A stretch of 64,000 bases of DNA, taken from the NCBI GenBank assembly GCA_027694045.1, contig JAQEWB010000001.1:434001-498000 (forward strand), read 5' to 3'. This DNA is from Bacillaceae bacterium OF18-1A (GTDB taxonomy: Bacteria > Bacillota > Bacilli > Bacillales > Bacillaceae_G). Of the stretch, positions 35,714 to 46,154 are shown in pieces. The position numbers were made by a program, and so were the translations under genes. Every line of letters starts with the position of its first letter. The stretch's first letter is position 1. Under the pieces are notes generated by a model. The model saw nothing but the letters and a program-made list of their open reading frames with translations, made no database searches and was not told the origin of the DNA.

Positions 35714-36100
35714 TTAAACTATATGGTTATATTTCGATAGAAACGGAATCCTCTTTGCTAGTAATGCGTACATTTTAAAAACAAATCTCGCAAATGGTTT
35801 CGGAAGATAATCATCAGCTCCACTATCTAATCCCGTCACACGATCCATAATACTATCACGAGCAGTCAACATGATAATAGGTGTCTTTTTCGTTGCTCTT
35901 AGTCTACGGCATACTTCTAATCCATTTAAACCTGGAAGCATTAAATCAAGTAATATGAGATCATAATTCTTTTCAAGCGCAACTTCTAATCCCTTTCTTC
36001 CATCAAATTGTATATCGACTTTATATCCTTCATACTTTAGTTCTAATTCTAAAAACTCCGCTAAACTTTCCTCATCCTCAATAATTAAGATGTGCTGCAA
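35714..36100 (-). pseudogene. OmpR-type response regulator truncated after the receiver domain
   Basis: 128 codons. A complete receiver is present: acidic EDEES, phospho-acceptor in [10 protein letters not shown], Thr in MLTARD and Lys in DYLPKPFA. Normally KPFA is followed by IEELLAR and a winged-helix domain. Here the frame continues [16 protein letters not shown] and stops. The DNA-binding domain is missing and no histidine kinase gene follows, so a deletion has removed the rest of a two-component pair. TTG start with AGGAGG. It may still make a receiver-only protein. Confidence 0.65.
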
Positions 36101-36339
36101 CGGTAATTCCTCCTATGCAATTAAACGAATGAATAATCCAATTCCAAATATAATTGCGACGATTTGATGTGTTTTTCGATACAACAGTAAGTTTGTTTTT
36201 TATATGGAAATATTTATTTCTAATTTTTATCTCCATTTTATTCTAATCCCTCTCTTTTTATATTCTTTGAAAAGCAGTTTATCAAAGAATAAAGAAAAGA
36301 ACATGAGAGAAAGATTAAATTTAAATGAGAATTTAAAAA

Positions 36340-36861
36340 TCACTTAAACGTTCTATCGATTTTTTTAGCTAACTTTAATATGTTTTGAATAAAAGGTGCT
36401 TTGGCATTCGTATATGATACACGATCAAAAGGATATATAGCTGCAAGTTTCTCTTTTAATTCCTTATATTCTTTGCGTGCCCATTCATGTTCTTGCAAAA
36501 AATCTCGAAATAAAAGATTGTTCTTCCATTCTTCACTATCATACTTATAAACATGTAAATGATGTGTACCTGCCCTCCATTTACCCTTTCTAAAAAAACG
36601 CCAATTAGATACTCCTTTTGGAACATACTCATAGTCAATCATTGCAAGAATTCCAATCCAGTTGTCGGTAATTTGCAAATCCGTTACACCAATCATTATA
36701 TCAATAATAGGCTTAGCTCCTAATTCTTCTACAGATGTGCTTCCTATATGTTCAATCTTAATTACGTCTCCCCCTAATAAAGAACAGAATTCCCTTTTTT
36801 CTTTTAAGTATTCTTCATGCCAAGCTTTTTGATATGGTTTAATAATAATTTGTTTGTCCAT
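36340..36861 (-). CDS. GrpB/UPF0157 family nucleotidyltransferase-like protein
   Basis: 173 residues. KIEHIGSTSVEELGAKPIID near residue 38 carries the GSTS-x(9)-D pattern of nucleotidyltransferase folds, and WRAGTHHLHVY follows, both diagnostic of the GrpB/UPF0157 family. Members in other bacteria are fused to dephospho-CoA kinase; role unclear. The ATG at 36861 follows GAGGTGG; the 24 upstream codons lack a binding site. Confidence 0.88.
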   Translation of the reverse strand: MDKQIIIKPYQKAWHEEYLKEKREFCSLLGGDVIKIEHIGSTSVEELGAKPIIDIMIGVTDLQITDNWIGILAMIDYEYVPKGVSNWRFFRKGKWRAGTHHLHVYKYDSEEWKNNLLFRDFLQEHEWARKEYKELKEKLAAIYPFDRVSYTNAKAPFIQNILKLAKKIDRTFK

Positions 36862-36989
36862 TATATCCACCTCTGTATAAGTGTTTATTATTATATTTAT
36901 AAAATTTAATATTATTAACATAGGATTTTTCACAAAATATGTCGAATACTGAAATATACAACTTAATTATATGAAATGTGAGGTGTATT

Positions 36990-37871
36990 ATGAAAGATAT
37001 TCCAGTTGAAATTCAGTTAAATCATGTAACATTCCACTTAAAAGAACACCACAATTTTGATTGGCTTATGAAATTAGGAACTGTATTTGCAGTGTTTGAC
37101 CAGCAAGATTCAGGTAATCTATGTTTTGGTGTGGAAAAAGATGGACATAAAAAGTTTATTAAATATGCAGGGGCGCAAACAATCGCATATAACGGAATGA
37201 CAGCGATAGCTATTGAAAGATTAAAAGAATCAGCTCCCCTATACAAAGAATTAAAACACGAATCGCTTATAAATTTAACGGAACACTTTCCAGTACAGAA
37301 TGGATATGTTTTAATATTTGACTGGTTTGATGGTGAATCTCTTCACCCACATTGGAGTTTCCCAACTCCAGAGAAATACAAGAATCCAAAATCTCCGTAT
37401 TATAAATTTAAACATTTATCCGTTATGGAACGAATTCATGCACTGAATTCCATTTTCTCTTTCCATACATATGTAGAAAAGAAAAATTATGTAGCTATAG
37501 ATTTTTATGATGGTAGTATTTTGTATGATTTTAATACAAATGAAACGAAAATTTGTGATATTGATTTATACAGTAAAAAGCCATATACAAATACAATGGG
37601 GCGATTATGGGGATCTTCTCGTTTTATGTCACCAGAGGAATTTGAGCTAAACGCTATAATTGATGAAAGAACAAATGTATTTAATATGGGGGCAATGGCT
37701 TTCTCACTTTTAGGTGGCGAACAAGATCGTTCCTTTTTTAAATGGGATGCAAGTAAAGAATTATATGAAATAGCATACCGAGCTGTAAATGAAAACCGCG
37801 CAGAGCGCTATACGTCAGTTAGAGAGTTTTATGAAACGTGGCTAAACGTAAATGATATGGAAAAAATATAA
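36990..37871 (+). CDS. protein kinase-like (Ser/Thr kinase fold) protein
   Basis: 293 residues. Kinase-fold features: GTVFAVFDQQDSGNLCFGVE (glycine-loop region), KFIKYAGAQT with the candidate ATP Lys, YVLIFDWFDGESLHP hinge, YVAIDFYDGSILYDF where the catalytic loop should be, KICDIDLYSK as the DFG-like metal site (D-I-D), and MGRLWGSSRFMSPEEFE resembling the APE segment. The HRD motif is altered (AIDFYDG), so it may be a metabolite kinase or weak kinase. ATG at 36990 has GAGGTG. Confidence 0.75.
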   Translation: MKDIPVEIQLNHVTFHLKEHHNFDWLMKLGTVFAVFDQQDSGNLCFGVEKDGHKKFIKYAGAQTIAYNGMTAIAIERLKESAPLYKELKHESLINLTEHFPVQNGYVLIFDWFDGESLHPHWSFPTPEKYKNPKSPYYKFKHLSVMERIHALNSIFSFHTYVEKKNYVAIDFYDGSILYDFNTNETKICDIDLYSKKPYTNTMGRLWGSSRFMSPEEFELNAIIDERTNVFNMGAMAFSLLGGEQDRSFFKWDASKELYEIAYRAVNENRAERYTSVREFYETWLNVNDMEKI

Positions 37872-37960
37872 TCATATATTATTAAAACAAATATAGAGTT
37901 TATGTTTTTATCATGTATAATACATATGAAATGGAAATTCAGAATAACGAGGCAAATATT

Positions 37961-39220
37961 ATGGACTTTGTTTATATTAATCAAAACGTATTAAATAATC
38001 TTCTTTATATTTTAAGTAGCATATTTGTTTTTTATTTTATATACGATAGCGGGCACTATTTAAAAAAGTATAAAAAGCTACTTATTATCATTTGTACAAG
38101 CATCCCGCTTATTTTATGTATGCGTTATCCTATCTATATAGATGAGACTTGTATTCATGATTTAAGACAAATCCCAGTTATAATTGGTACACTTTATGGT
38201 GGATTTCCTGTCGGTATCATATTGCTGGCCATTTTATTAATTACTAGATTTTTATTTTATGGATTTAACATGTTAACAGTCATTGTCTATGGCATAATAT
38301 TCATCGTTACAGCATTGGCATCTGCAAAATTTAATACATATATTAGAAAAGTCAAAGTAGCTTCCGCTATGTTTTTGACTTTTTTCCTCGCGATATTTAC
38401 AACTTTAGTTGTATTAACTTTATCAGATTTTGAAGTGAATAATTTGTATATTATTTATTTCATCTTCTTACCAACTATCTTAATGTTATTTATCGTTTAT
38501 TTTAATGAAGTTTTAAAAGATGCGATATTTATGCGATCCAAATTAATTAAAATGGAGAAAATGGAGATTGTTAGTCAACTTGCGGCGAGTATATCACATG
38601 AAGTAAGAAATCCTTTAACTGTTGTAAAAGGATTTACACAACTTTTAAAAACACCAAATTTAAATCCTGAATCAAGAGATAAATATATTGAGCATATACT
38701 TGAAGAATTAAATCGTGCTCAAGAAATTATTGATGACTATTTAACATTCGCTAAGCCTGCTTCAGAAAAGTTAGACCATATTTCAGTAGAACAAGAGTTA
38801 AATCGAGTTATTAATATGATATTACCTTTATGTAATATGAATACGATACATATTACAAAAGATTTCTCTAAAGCAACAATTGTTGGTAATAAACAGCATT
38901 TTCAACAATGTTTATTAAACTTAATAAAAAATAGTATTGAAGCAATGCCTGATGGTGGTACTTTAAATATTTCTTCCACTAGTAATAATAATAAAGTTGT
39001 TATAAAAATTGAAGATAGCGGCATTGGGATGTCACAAGAGCAAATAGATCGATTCGGCGAACCTTATTTTAGCACAAAAACGAAAGGAACAGGCTTAGGA
39101 ACAATGGTTGCTGTAAAAATTATTGAAACAATGCGAGGTACTTTAATAGTACGAAGTGTCGTTAATAAAGGTACAACTTTGACGATTACCCTTCCAAAAT
39201 ATAATAAGAATCCATCCTAA
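37961..39220 (+). CDS. membrane sensor histidine kinase, 5TM-LYT type, sporulation-kinase-like
   Basis: 419 residues. Five or six TM helices form a 5TMR_LYT-type sensor (residues about 10-185), followed by a HisKA domain with phospho-acceptor His213 in SISHEVRNPLTVVKG and a HATPase with N (NLIKNSIEAMPDGG), G1 (IEDSGIGM), F and G2 (TKGTGLGTM) boxes. The domain order and HEVRNPLTVVKGF are as in B. subtilis KinB and other phosphorelay kinases. No regulator is adjacent, as expected for a kinase feeding Spo0F. ATG at 37961 with GAGG 9 bp upstream. Confidence 0.85.
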   Translation: MDFVYINQNVLNNLLYILSSIFVFYFIYDSGHYLKKYKKLLIIICTSIPLILCMRYPIYIDETCIHDLRQIPVIIGTLYGGFPVGIILLAILLITRFLFYGFNMLTVIVYGIIFIVTALASAKFNTYIRKVKVASAMFLTFFLAIFTTLVVLTLSDFEVNNLYIIYFIFLPTILMLFIVYFNEVLKDAIFMRSKLIKMEKMEIVSQLAASISHEVRNPLTVVKGFTQLLKTPNLNPESRDKYIEHILEELNRAQEIIDDYLTFAKPASEKLDHISVEQELNRVINMILPLCNMNTIHITKDFSKATIVGNKQHFQQCLLNLIKNSIEAMPDGGTLNISSTSNNNKVVIKIEDSGIGMSQEQIDRFGEPYFSTKTKGTGLGTMVAVKIIETMRGTLIVRSVVNKGTTLTITLPKYNKNPS

Positions 39221-39262
39221 AACAAATAAAAAAGGAGCGACTATGCTCCTTTTTTATTTGTT
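39219..39262 (+). terminator. long-stem rho-independent terminator
   Basis: AAACAAATAAAAAAGGAGC/GCTCCTTTTTTATTTGTTT perfect stem with a short loop, immediately after the kinase stop. Confidence 0.85.
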
Positions 39263-39322
39263 TCGATACAAAAGTATCTTCCTATGTTTTTTTAGTTTAC
39301 ATTGGCGAAAACTAATTAGAAA

Positions 39323-39430
39323 TTAGTATCCTCCGCCCCAACAGCTGCATCCTACAATAATTAATAAAATAAATAACACAACTAATAAAGCGAAACCTCC
39401 ACCAAAACCACAAGAACCACCGTAACTCAT
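39323..39430 (-). CDS. YjcZ family sporulation peptide
   Basis: 35 residues: [20 protein letters not shown], a hydrophobic helix, then a Cys-containing Gly/Trp tail ending WGGGY. This is the YjcZ family of tiny Gly-rich single-TM proteins, several of which are made during sporulation in Bacillus. AAAAGGAGGAG stands 6 bp before the ATG. Confidence 0.85.
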   Translation of the reverse strand: MSYGGSCGFGGGFALLVVLFILLIIVGCSCWGGGY

Positions 39431-39543
39431 ATTTTCTCCTCCTTTTGGCTTGAAAACTAATAGGTAGTTGATCATTTTAACTGGTTCGTATTATACATTA
39501 TGTATTTATCCCTTTTTTGAGCATGTCTCCATCAAAATAAGTA

Positions 39544-39567
39544 AAAGCACTCTTAAACGAGTGCTTT
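39544..39567 (-). terminator. terminator overlapping the EcfT stop codon
   Basis: AAAGCACTC/GAGTGCTTT stem with a 6-nt loop and TTTT on the minus strand. Confidence 0.65.
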
Positions 39568-40366
39568 AAAATGGATACCAAAAATTTCGAAATACATTTA
39601 GCTTTAAATATACTGCAACAATCAAAATGAATATCCCCATAAATAAAGCAATGTAATCTCCACTTTTCGCTTTCTTTGTATAGAACCATGTACGTTTATT
39701 CTTTTTTCCAAACCCCCTTAAATCCATTGCATTTGAAACTGTATCAATTCTTTCTAAAGAATGAATAATTAGAGGCCAGAAAATTAATATACGGTTTTTC
39801 ATGCGAATCCACAAACTCGCTTCTCCTTTTTCAAAAACTACTCCTCTCGCTTCTTGTGCATGTTTAATAATTTTATATTCAGATTGAATATTAGGTATAT
39901 ATCGCAAAGCAATATTTATTGCATATGTAATTTTATAATGAATGCCAATTTTATTTAAGCTGCTAACAAATTCACTTGGATTTGTCGTGTAAATAAATAG
40001 AAGTGTAAAAGGTAATAACGTAAAATATTTTAATGAAAGTGTCACTGCAAAAAATAATGTTTCATATGTAATTGTGGCATAACCAATATGTAAAAATGGA
40101 GTATATGATCCAGTTAATTCAGATCCGTGCACTGGTGTAATAAATAAAACCATGACAGAGTTTAATAAACTAAATGTAAATATAACAGTAAAAACAATTA
40201 TAATTTTGCGAATTGAAATTTTAGAAAGTAAGAGTCCAATACACCCAATAATAAATAACATGAACAATATACGAAAATCAAAAAATAAAAAAGTCAATGT
40301 CATACAACATATAAATAAAAGTAATTTTACTGCGCCATCCATTCGATGAAAGTATGTATTATGCAT
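39566..40366 (-). CDS. ECF transporter transmembrane component (EcfT)
   Basis: 266 residues with six hydrophobic helices and the two EcfT coupling motifs that contact the ATPases: KIIKHAQEARGV near residue 155 and SNAMDLRGFG near 197 (the ArgGly motifs). It links the S component to the ATP-binding subunit. The ATG overlaps the stop of the ATPase gene by 8 bp, so translation is coupled. It is the last gene of the S-box-controlled operon. Confidence 0.92.
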   Translation of the reverse strand: MHNTYFHRMDGAVKLLLFICCMTLTFLFFDFRILFMLFIIGCIGLLLSKISIRKIIIVFTVIFTFSLLNSVMVLFITPVHGSELTGSYTPFLHIGYATITYETLFFAVTLSLKYFTLLPFTLLFIYTTNPSEFVSSLNKIGIHYKITYAINIALRYIPNIQSEYKIIKHAQEARGVVFEKGEASLWIRMKNRILIFWPLIIHSLERIDTVSNAMDLRGFGKKNKRTWFYTKKAKSGDYIALFMGIFILIVAVYLKLNVFRNFWYPF

Positions 40367-42059
40367 CTTCCTCCCTCCTATTAACCTCAAAATACAATTC
40401 TATAAACTTTTCTGGATATGAAATTTCACTAAATGTAACAAGCTTGAATAAAGAACTCTCCCTTAGATTAGCTTTTTGTAATGTTTCTTGATGTCCTAAT
40501 ACAGTAGATACCGTATCATGCGCAATGATTTCCCCCTCATGTAATACTAATGCTCGATCTGCATATTCGAATGCTAGATTCATATCATGCGTAATAAAAA
40601 TAAATGAAATTCCCTTTTTCGCTAGTTTTCTAATAAACGACATAAACTGTTTATAATGATAATGGTCTTGTCCCGCTGTCGGTTCATCTAGTATGATTAA
40701 TTTAGGACTTGTTGTTAATGCAGATGCGATAGTTAATCTCTTTTTCTGTCCATAACTTAATGCTTGAATTGGCCAATTACGGAATGGATATAAGCCACAG
40801 ATTTTTAACGATTCTTCAGCTCTATGTTTAATTTCTTCTTTAGGAAACTTTCTTACGTTTAATGTGAACGAGACCTCCTCTAAAACAGTAGGCTGTGTAA
40901 TCATATGATTCGGATTTTGCATTACATAAGATATGATTTCCCCACGTTTACGAATAGACCAAGCGCTAATATTTTCACCGTCTAATAAGATTTCTGCATT
41001 TTTGATTTTATTTATACCGATAAGACTGTGAGATAATGTTGATTTTCCAGCACCATTGTGACCCAAAAGGGCTACGATTTCCCCCTCACGTATCGAAAAG
41101 TTTATATTTTTTAATACTTTGTGTTTATTAGGATACGAAAATGATAAATTCTCCACTTTAAGTACGTCCTTATTATTATTAATACCTTTTAATAAAATCT
41201 CCTTCTTCATCCACTCTTTTATAACGCTACAGACACTTTCCTTTTGAAGTTTTCCCAGTGGATAGATTACACCATTATTACTATCGAAATTTAATTTCTT
41301 TAATACTTCAATGTATATAGGCTCTCTTAAACCGATACGTGGTAATATATTTGACTTTAAAATCTCTTCTGGATTCCCCATCGCAACAATTACACCTTCA
41401 TCAATTAAAATAATTTTATCTAAATCTAGGTTTAACATTTCTTCTATTCGGTGTTCAATAATAACAATTGTTTTATTATATTGTTCATTTATATCTTTCA
41501 TGAGTTCTATCGTATGTAAACTACTGACTGGATCTAAATTTGCTAACGGTTCGTCAAACAATAATATATCCGCATTTGTTGTTAGCAGACCTGCTAAAGA
41601 AACAGTTTGTTTTTGACCTCCAGATAATTCATGTGGACTTTGTTGATGAAAAGTAGGCAATTTTACTTTTGTTAATGCATCGGATACAATTTTTTTCATA
41701 TCTTCTTGATTCACACATTCATTTTCTAAAGAAAAAGCTACATCTTCTTCTACTGTAAGACCAATAAATTGAGCATCTTGATCTTGCAGAATTGTTCCGA
41801 CATGTTTACTCTGCTCAAAGATACTACCTTTCCTCGGATCTTTTCCTGCGATTAAAACGTTACCGGTACTAATACCTTCATAAGAAAACGGGATTAGCCC
41901 ATTCATGCAATGAGCTAATGTCGATTTCCCTGAACCGCTTCGCCCAGCAATTAGCACTTTTTCTCCAGGGTATATATGAAAAGTAATGTCTTTTAAAGTA
42001 GGCTGCGCAGCATGACTATATTGAAATGTAAATTGCTCAAAAGAAATAATTGGTTGCAT
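40359..42059 (-). CDS. ECF transporter ATP-binding protein, two fused ABC domains
   Basis: About 566 residues containing two complete ABC ATPases: Walker A GRSGSGKST, signature LSGGQ and Walker B DILLFDEP in the first half; GHNGAGKST, LSYGQ and KLIILDEP in the second. This YkoD-like fusion supplies both ATPases of an energy-coupling factor transporter. ATG at 42059 has AGGG 8 bp upstream; the frame extends to 42080 without support. It starts 10 bp after the S-component gene. Confidence 0.92.
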   Translation of the reverse strand: MQPIISFEQFTFQYSHAAQPTLKDITFHIYPGEKVLIAGRSGSGKSTLAHCMNGLIPFSYEGISTGNVLIAGKDPRKGSIFEQSKHVGTILQDQDAQFIGLTVEEDVAFSLENECVNQEDMKKIVSDALTKVKLPTFHQQSPHELSGGQKQTVSLAGLLTTNADILLFDEPLANLDPVSSLHTIELMKDINEQYNKTIVIIEHRIEEMLNLDLDKIILIDEGVIVAMGNPEEILKSNILPRIGLREPIYIEVLKKLNFDSNNGVIYPLGKLQKESVCSVIKEWMKKEILLKGINNNKDVLKVENLSFSYPNKHKVLKNINFSIREGEIVALLGHNGAGKSTLSHSLIGINKIKNAEILLDGENISAWSIRKRGEIISYVMQNPNHMITQPTVLEEVSFTLNVRKFPKEEIKHRAEESLKICGLYPFRNWPIQALSYGQKKRLTIASALTTSPKLIILDEPTAGQDHYHYKQFMSFIRKLAKKGISFIFITHDMNLAFEYADRALVLHEGEIIAHDTVSTVLGHQETLQKANLRESSLFKLVTFSEISYPEKFIELYFEVNRREEDA

Positions 42060-42069
42060 GTTCATATCC

Positions 42070-42636
<567 letters not shown>

Positions 42637-42710
42637 TTATCCAACTTTTACTACTTCTATATTTATTAAAAAAAAGAATTATGCATTGCCACTTCCTTTC
42701 TATAAAACAA

Positions 42711-42741
42711 AAAATGACCCCTTCAATAAGAGGTCATTTTC
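42711..42741 (-). terminator. expression-platform terminator of the SAM riboswitch
   Basis: AAATGACCTCTT/GAGGGGTCATTT hairpin (minus strand) followed by T6, between the aptamer and the S-component gene. Confidence 0.85.
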
Positions 42742-42872
42742 TTTCACGTTCAAGAATCCCCTTATCTTTCAAAAAACACATCGTGTCCTTTGCGGAATTA
42801 GCACCTTCCTATGAAATTACATAGGGGTTGCTGAGGTTTCTTAGGGCCGTTCCCTCCACCTCTCTGGATAAG
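42742..42872 (-). ncRNA. SAM-I riboswitch (S-box)
   Basis: The minus strand reads CTTATCCAGAGAGGTGGAGG, then GAACGGCCCTAAGAAACC, CAGCAACCCC and GGAAGGTGCTAATTCCGC, the conserved S-box core. P1 closes as CTTATC (42872-42867) with GATAAG (42766-42761). High SAM should favour the terminator at 42711-42741 and switch off the ECF operon. Confidence 0.96.
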
Positions 42873-42890
42873 TATTAATTTGTAATTTGT

Positions 42891-42919
42891 ATTATGGCAC
42901 TTATAAAGATGAATTTCAA
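42891..42919 (-). promoter_or_regulatory. sigma-A promoter for the S-box/ECF operon
   Basis: TTGAAA (42919-42914), 17-bp spacer, CATAAT (42896-42891) on the minus strand, about 12-18 bp before the S-box start. Confidence 0.7.
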
Positions 42920-43027
42920 CACTTTTCTAACTTTTTTTATTTTTTGTTAAATAGTTCATTTAAATCATTGTATTCTTATCGGAATTATGAAATAATAAAT
43001 TCAAAATTATTTCGGGAGGAATGAATA

Positions 43028-43708
43028 ATGAAAGTCATTGGTCTAATTGGCGGATTAAGTTGGGAATCTACATCGTTATACTATAAACATATTAATACAC
43101 TTACACTCTCTCAATATGATCAAAATGCGAAGCTTGTTTTATATAGCATGGACTTTGGTGAAGTAACTACTTTATTACGAAACCATCAATATGAAGAAGT
43201 GAAAAATGAACTAGTCACAGTTGCACAAAAGGTTGAAAAATCCGGGGCAGAATGTTTATTAATGTGTTCAAATACAGTCCATCTATTTGCTGAGGAAGTT
43301 GAACAGGCCATATCAATCCCACTTCTTCATATCGGTGATGTAAGTGCTAAAAAAATGGTAGAACATAACATAAAACGAATTGGACTTTTAGGAACAAAAC
43401 AAACGATGGAACAAGATTTCTATAAATCACGTCTAGCGAATTATAATATTGAAACAATTATCCCCAATGAAGAGGAAAGAACGTTTATTCATCATGTCAT
43501 ATTAAATGAATTAAGTAGGGGCATTATTTCCAAACTATCAAAAGAAAAGCTATTACAAATTACAAATTCATTAATTCAAAAAGGAGCAGAAGGTATATTA
43601 CTAGGTTGTACTGAAATTCCTTTGCTTATTTCACAAAACGATTTTACTGTTCCTGTTTTTGATACTGCATTTTTACATGCAAATACAGCTGTACAATTTG
43701 CTGGATAA
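43028..43708 (+). CDS. aspartate/glutamate racemase family protein (YgeA-like)
   Basis: 226 residues. Two-cysteine racemase architecture: first Cys in CSNTVH near residue 80, second in LLGCTEIPL near 190, with LIGGLSWESTSLYY at the N-terminus. The ECSNT/GCTE pair and GGLSWES are typical of YgeA/RacX-type broad-specificity amino acid racemases. Possibly supplies non-canonical D-amino acids for wall or spore physiology. CGGGAGG before the ATG. Confidence 0.88.
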   Translation: MKVIGLIGGLSWESTSLYYKHINTLTLSQYDQNAKLVLYSMDFGEVTTLLRNHQYEEVKNELVTVAQKVEKSGAECLLMCSNTVHLFAEEVEQAISIPLLHIGDVSAKKMVEHNIKRIGLLGTKQTMEQDFYKSRLANYNIETIIPNEEERTFIHHVILNELSRGIISKLSKEKLLQITNSLIQKGAEGILLGCTEIPLLISQNDFTVPVFDTAFLHANTAVQFAG

Positions 43709-44055
43709 CAATATAAAAACATAAAGTGAGAGCCTCTATGCTTTTATATCGTTGCAACTATGTATTTAAAAAAGAGTTAAATCATAAAAATAGCATCTAC
43801 ATTCGTAGATGCTAGTGTGATAAGGAGTGTTCTATGAGGTTAGGATAAGTTTTCAGCTTGTCCTATGCTAATAATATATGATTTGTTTTATGAAACGTGA
43901 ATAGTTAATAGAATTATTTTATCCGTTTTTAAACCGCATTCTTATTCTATTCCTATATAAAAACGTCCCTAACTCATACCCGCTAGAGACGTTTTACATT
44001 TTTAATTCAAATACTTAGCTTTCACTAACCATTTCATTATTGGGTATTAAGTAAT
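43709..44055. other. intergenic region with two terminator-like hairpins
   Basis: AGCATCTAC/GTAGATGCT at about 43792-43813 (T5 on the minus strand) and AAACGTCCCT/AGAGACGTTT at about 43963-43996, which is placed as a terminator for the minus-strand kinase ending at 44056. No gene seen. Confidence 0.6.
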
Positions 44056-45843
44056 TTAAGCGTTCATAATAGAGCGTACTGATATACATCTCTTCTCACC
44101 ATTTGATAGAGAGTTTTTACTCTGAATTTTCGGCAAGTAAACCGTTACAGTTGTCCCCAGACCAACCTCACTCATTATACTTATTTTCCCTTGATGACTT
44201 TCAATAATTTTATAACTTAACATCAATCCAAGACCGGTACCTTTTTCTTTCGTACTATAAAAAGGCTCACCTAATCTTTTAATTCTTTCTTCAGGTATTC
44301 CTATTCCTTCATCTATTACATGAATAATGATACCATCGTCATGTATTTCTTTTATATGAATTGAAATTTCTCCGCCATCTGGCATTGCTTCAATTGAATT
44401 TTGTAAAATATTTATAAATACTTGTTTCAATTGATTTTCTGAACATTCAATAGTCATTTCTTCGACATCTGTATATAGTTCAACTTGGATGTTTGTCATA
44501 ATTGCTTTTGTATTAATTAATGAGACGACATTTTTAAAGATTTGATAAATATTTTTCTTCTCAGTATTTATTTTATCTGTTTTAGCGATTGACAAAAACT
44601 CTTGGAGGATTGCTTCTATTCTTTCGATTTCAGAAAGCATAAGATCAAAATACCTTTCTTGATCTTCTTTATTAATTTGGAATAACTGTATAAACCCTTT
44701 AATGACAGTTAATGGATTCCTTACTTCATGAGCTACACCAGCCGCTAATTGACCAATTGCTGCAAGTGTATCAGATTTATTTAGCAACTCTTCTGTCTTT
44801 TTTCGCTCTGTAATATCACGTACAATAATCATGATTTTATCGTGTAATAATGGTAAACACCTAGCTTCAAAAAAATCGACACTTCCATTAAGCGTAAGTG
44901 GATATTCAACAACTACACTGGTCCCTTTTTCTTTTACTTGGCGAATGGCCTCTTGAAATTGCTGTGCTACTGGGGATGGTAATACTTCGTAAAACTTCTT
45001 TCCCATAAAAGCTTCTGCGGGTACGTAAAATTTTGTAGGAGATCCTGCTTTATAATCTATAATTGTTCCATCATCTTCCGTTAAGAAGCATAGATCCGGT
45101 AAGGCTTTAAAAATCAATTCTAATTCAGATGTTTGTTGTTTTAACTGTTCTTCTATCTCTTTTAAATGTGTAATATCCACACCAACAGCCCAATAACTAA
45201 ATCCTGTTACGGGAAATTGTTCTGATATGTTGGACCACATTATTGTTTTAATTTCACCATTTTTACATGTTAAGTTCATTTCCCAATCTCTGAAATTTTT
45301 TCCATAAATCGAAAATTCCTTTTGTATTTGGTAGCGATAATCATGATCAGGATACAATATTTCTAGTGCATTGGGATTCCCTATTATCTCCTCAGCAGTA
45401 TAACCTGTTACAATTTCACATTCTCGATTCCAAAAAATAAAATCTCCATTATAATCAAGAGCATCAACCATAATAGGCATGTTTTGTAAAATTGTATGTA
45501 ATTCTTTCTCTTTTCGAGAGTGCAATGATGTCTTTTTACTTTGAAGAACATGTTTCACTCCATCTATTATAAGCTTAGAAAGCATCTCAAAGTATTTTTG
45601 ACAATTAAATATTTCACTTTTTTTAACCCATACAATAAAAGATCCTAAATATTGATTGTATAAGAAAATGGGGATTTCAATCTTAGGAAGTCTGCATACT
45701 TTCATTTCATTTATTCCAAATGAAAATATACATTCTTTTTCAGCATTTAGAAGTTGATGTGATATATTCGTTAATTTATAAAATTGTTCTGCCATGGTTT
45801 CTATTGTCCTCACATCAATAAGTTCCATTAGCCGAGCATCCAT
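44056..45843 (-). CDS. soluble PAS-domain sensor histidine kinase (sporulation-kinase-like)
   Basis: 595 residues, no TM helix. Residues 5-105 resemble a shortened PocR-type sensory domain; two PAS domains follow (about 115-230 and 240-347, ending IVRDITERKK); then HisKA with His372 in AGVAHEVRNPLTVIKG and a HATPase (NILQNSIEAMPDGG, VIDEGIGI, TKEKGTGLGLML). Layout resembles KinA/KinE of the Spo0 phosphorelay. No partner regulator nearby. ATG at 45843 has GAGGTG 9 bp upstream. Confidence 0.87.
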   Translation of the reverse strand: MDARLMELIDVRTIETMAEQFYKLTNISHQLLNAEKECIFSFGINEMKVCRLPKIEIPIFLYNQYLGSFIVWVKKSEIFNCQKYFEMLSKLIIDGVKHVLQSKKTSLHSRKEKELHTILQNMPIMVDALDYNGDFIFWNRECEIVTGYTAEEIIGNPNALEILYPDHDYRYQIQKEFSIYGKNFRDWEMNLTCKNGEIKTIMWSNISEQFPVTGFSYWAVGVDITHLKEIEEQLKQQTSELELIFKALPDLCFLTEDDGTIIDYKAGSPTKFYVPAEAFMGKKFYEVLPSPVAQQFQEAIRQVKEKGTSVVVEYPLTLNGSVDFFEARCLPLLHDKIMIIVRDITERKKTEELLNKSDTLAAIGQLAAGVAHEVRNPLTVIKGFIQLFQINKEDQERYFDLMLSEIERIEAILQEFLSIAKTDKINTEKKNIYQIFKNVVSLINTKAIMTNIQVELYTDVEEMTIECSENQLKQVFINILQNSIEAMPDGGEISIHIKEIHDDGIIIHVIDEGIGIPEERIKRLGEPFYSTKEKGTGLGLMLSYKIIESHQGKISIMSEVGLGTTVTVYLPKIQSKNSLSNGEKRCISVRSIMNA

Positions 45844-46106
45844 TCCTTTTTCACCTCAATATGTAAAATTCATACTTCTCCATTATACGAAGAATGTGTG
45901 TATAGGTATATAGCTGTAGAATAATTATTCGAACAAATTTTATTTTTCAATTAAAATCCGACACCAATGTATATATAAATACAAAACAAATGTAAAGTTC
46001 ATAAAATTTTCACAATTTCTGTGAAAAAATAGACATTTATTCCAATATATTCTATATAATAAAGTGTAATAAGGATTCTATGAATCTCATAGAATACCTT
46101 ACCCCT
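45844..46106. other. intergenic region upstream of the PAS kinase
   Basis: AT-rich promoter region without a gene or strong hairpin. Confidence 0.4.
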
Positions 46107-46154
46107 AATAAAAAAGAAAAAAAGAATCTATTTGGATTCTTTTTTTCTTTTTTA
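46107..46154 (-). terminator. long-stem terminator after the HAD gene
   Basis: AATAAAAAAGAAAAAAAGAA / TTCTTTTTTTCTTTTTTATT stem extending about 22 bp with a TATTT loop, overlapping the stop of the HAD gene. Confidence 0.8.

Noticed and set aside
42742..42872. S-box considered as a T-box or THI element
   Set aside because: The AGAGAGGTGGAGGG...GCAACC...GGTGCTAA core is SAM-I specific.
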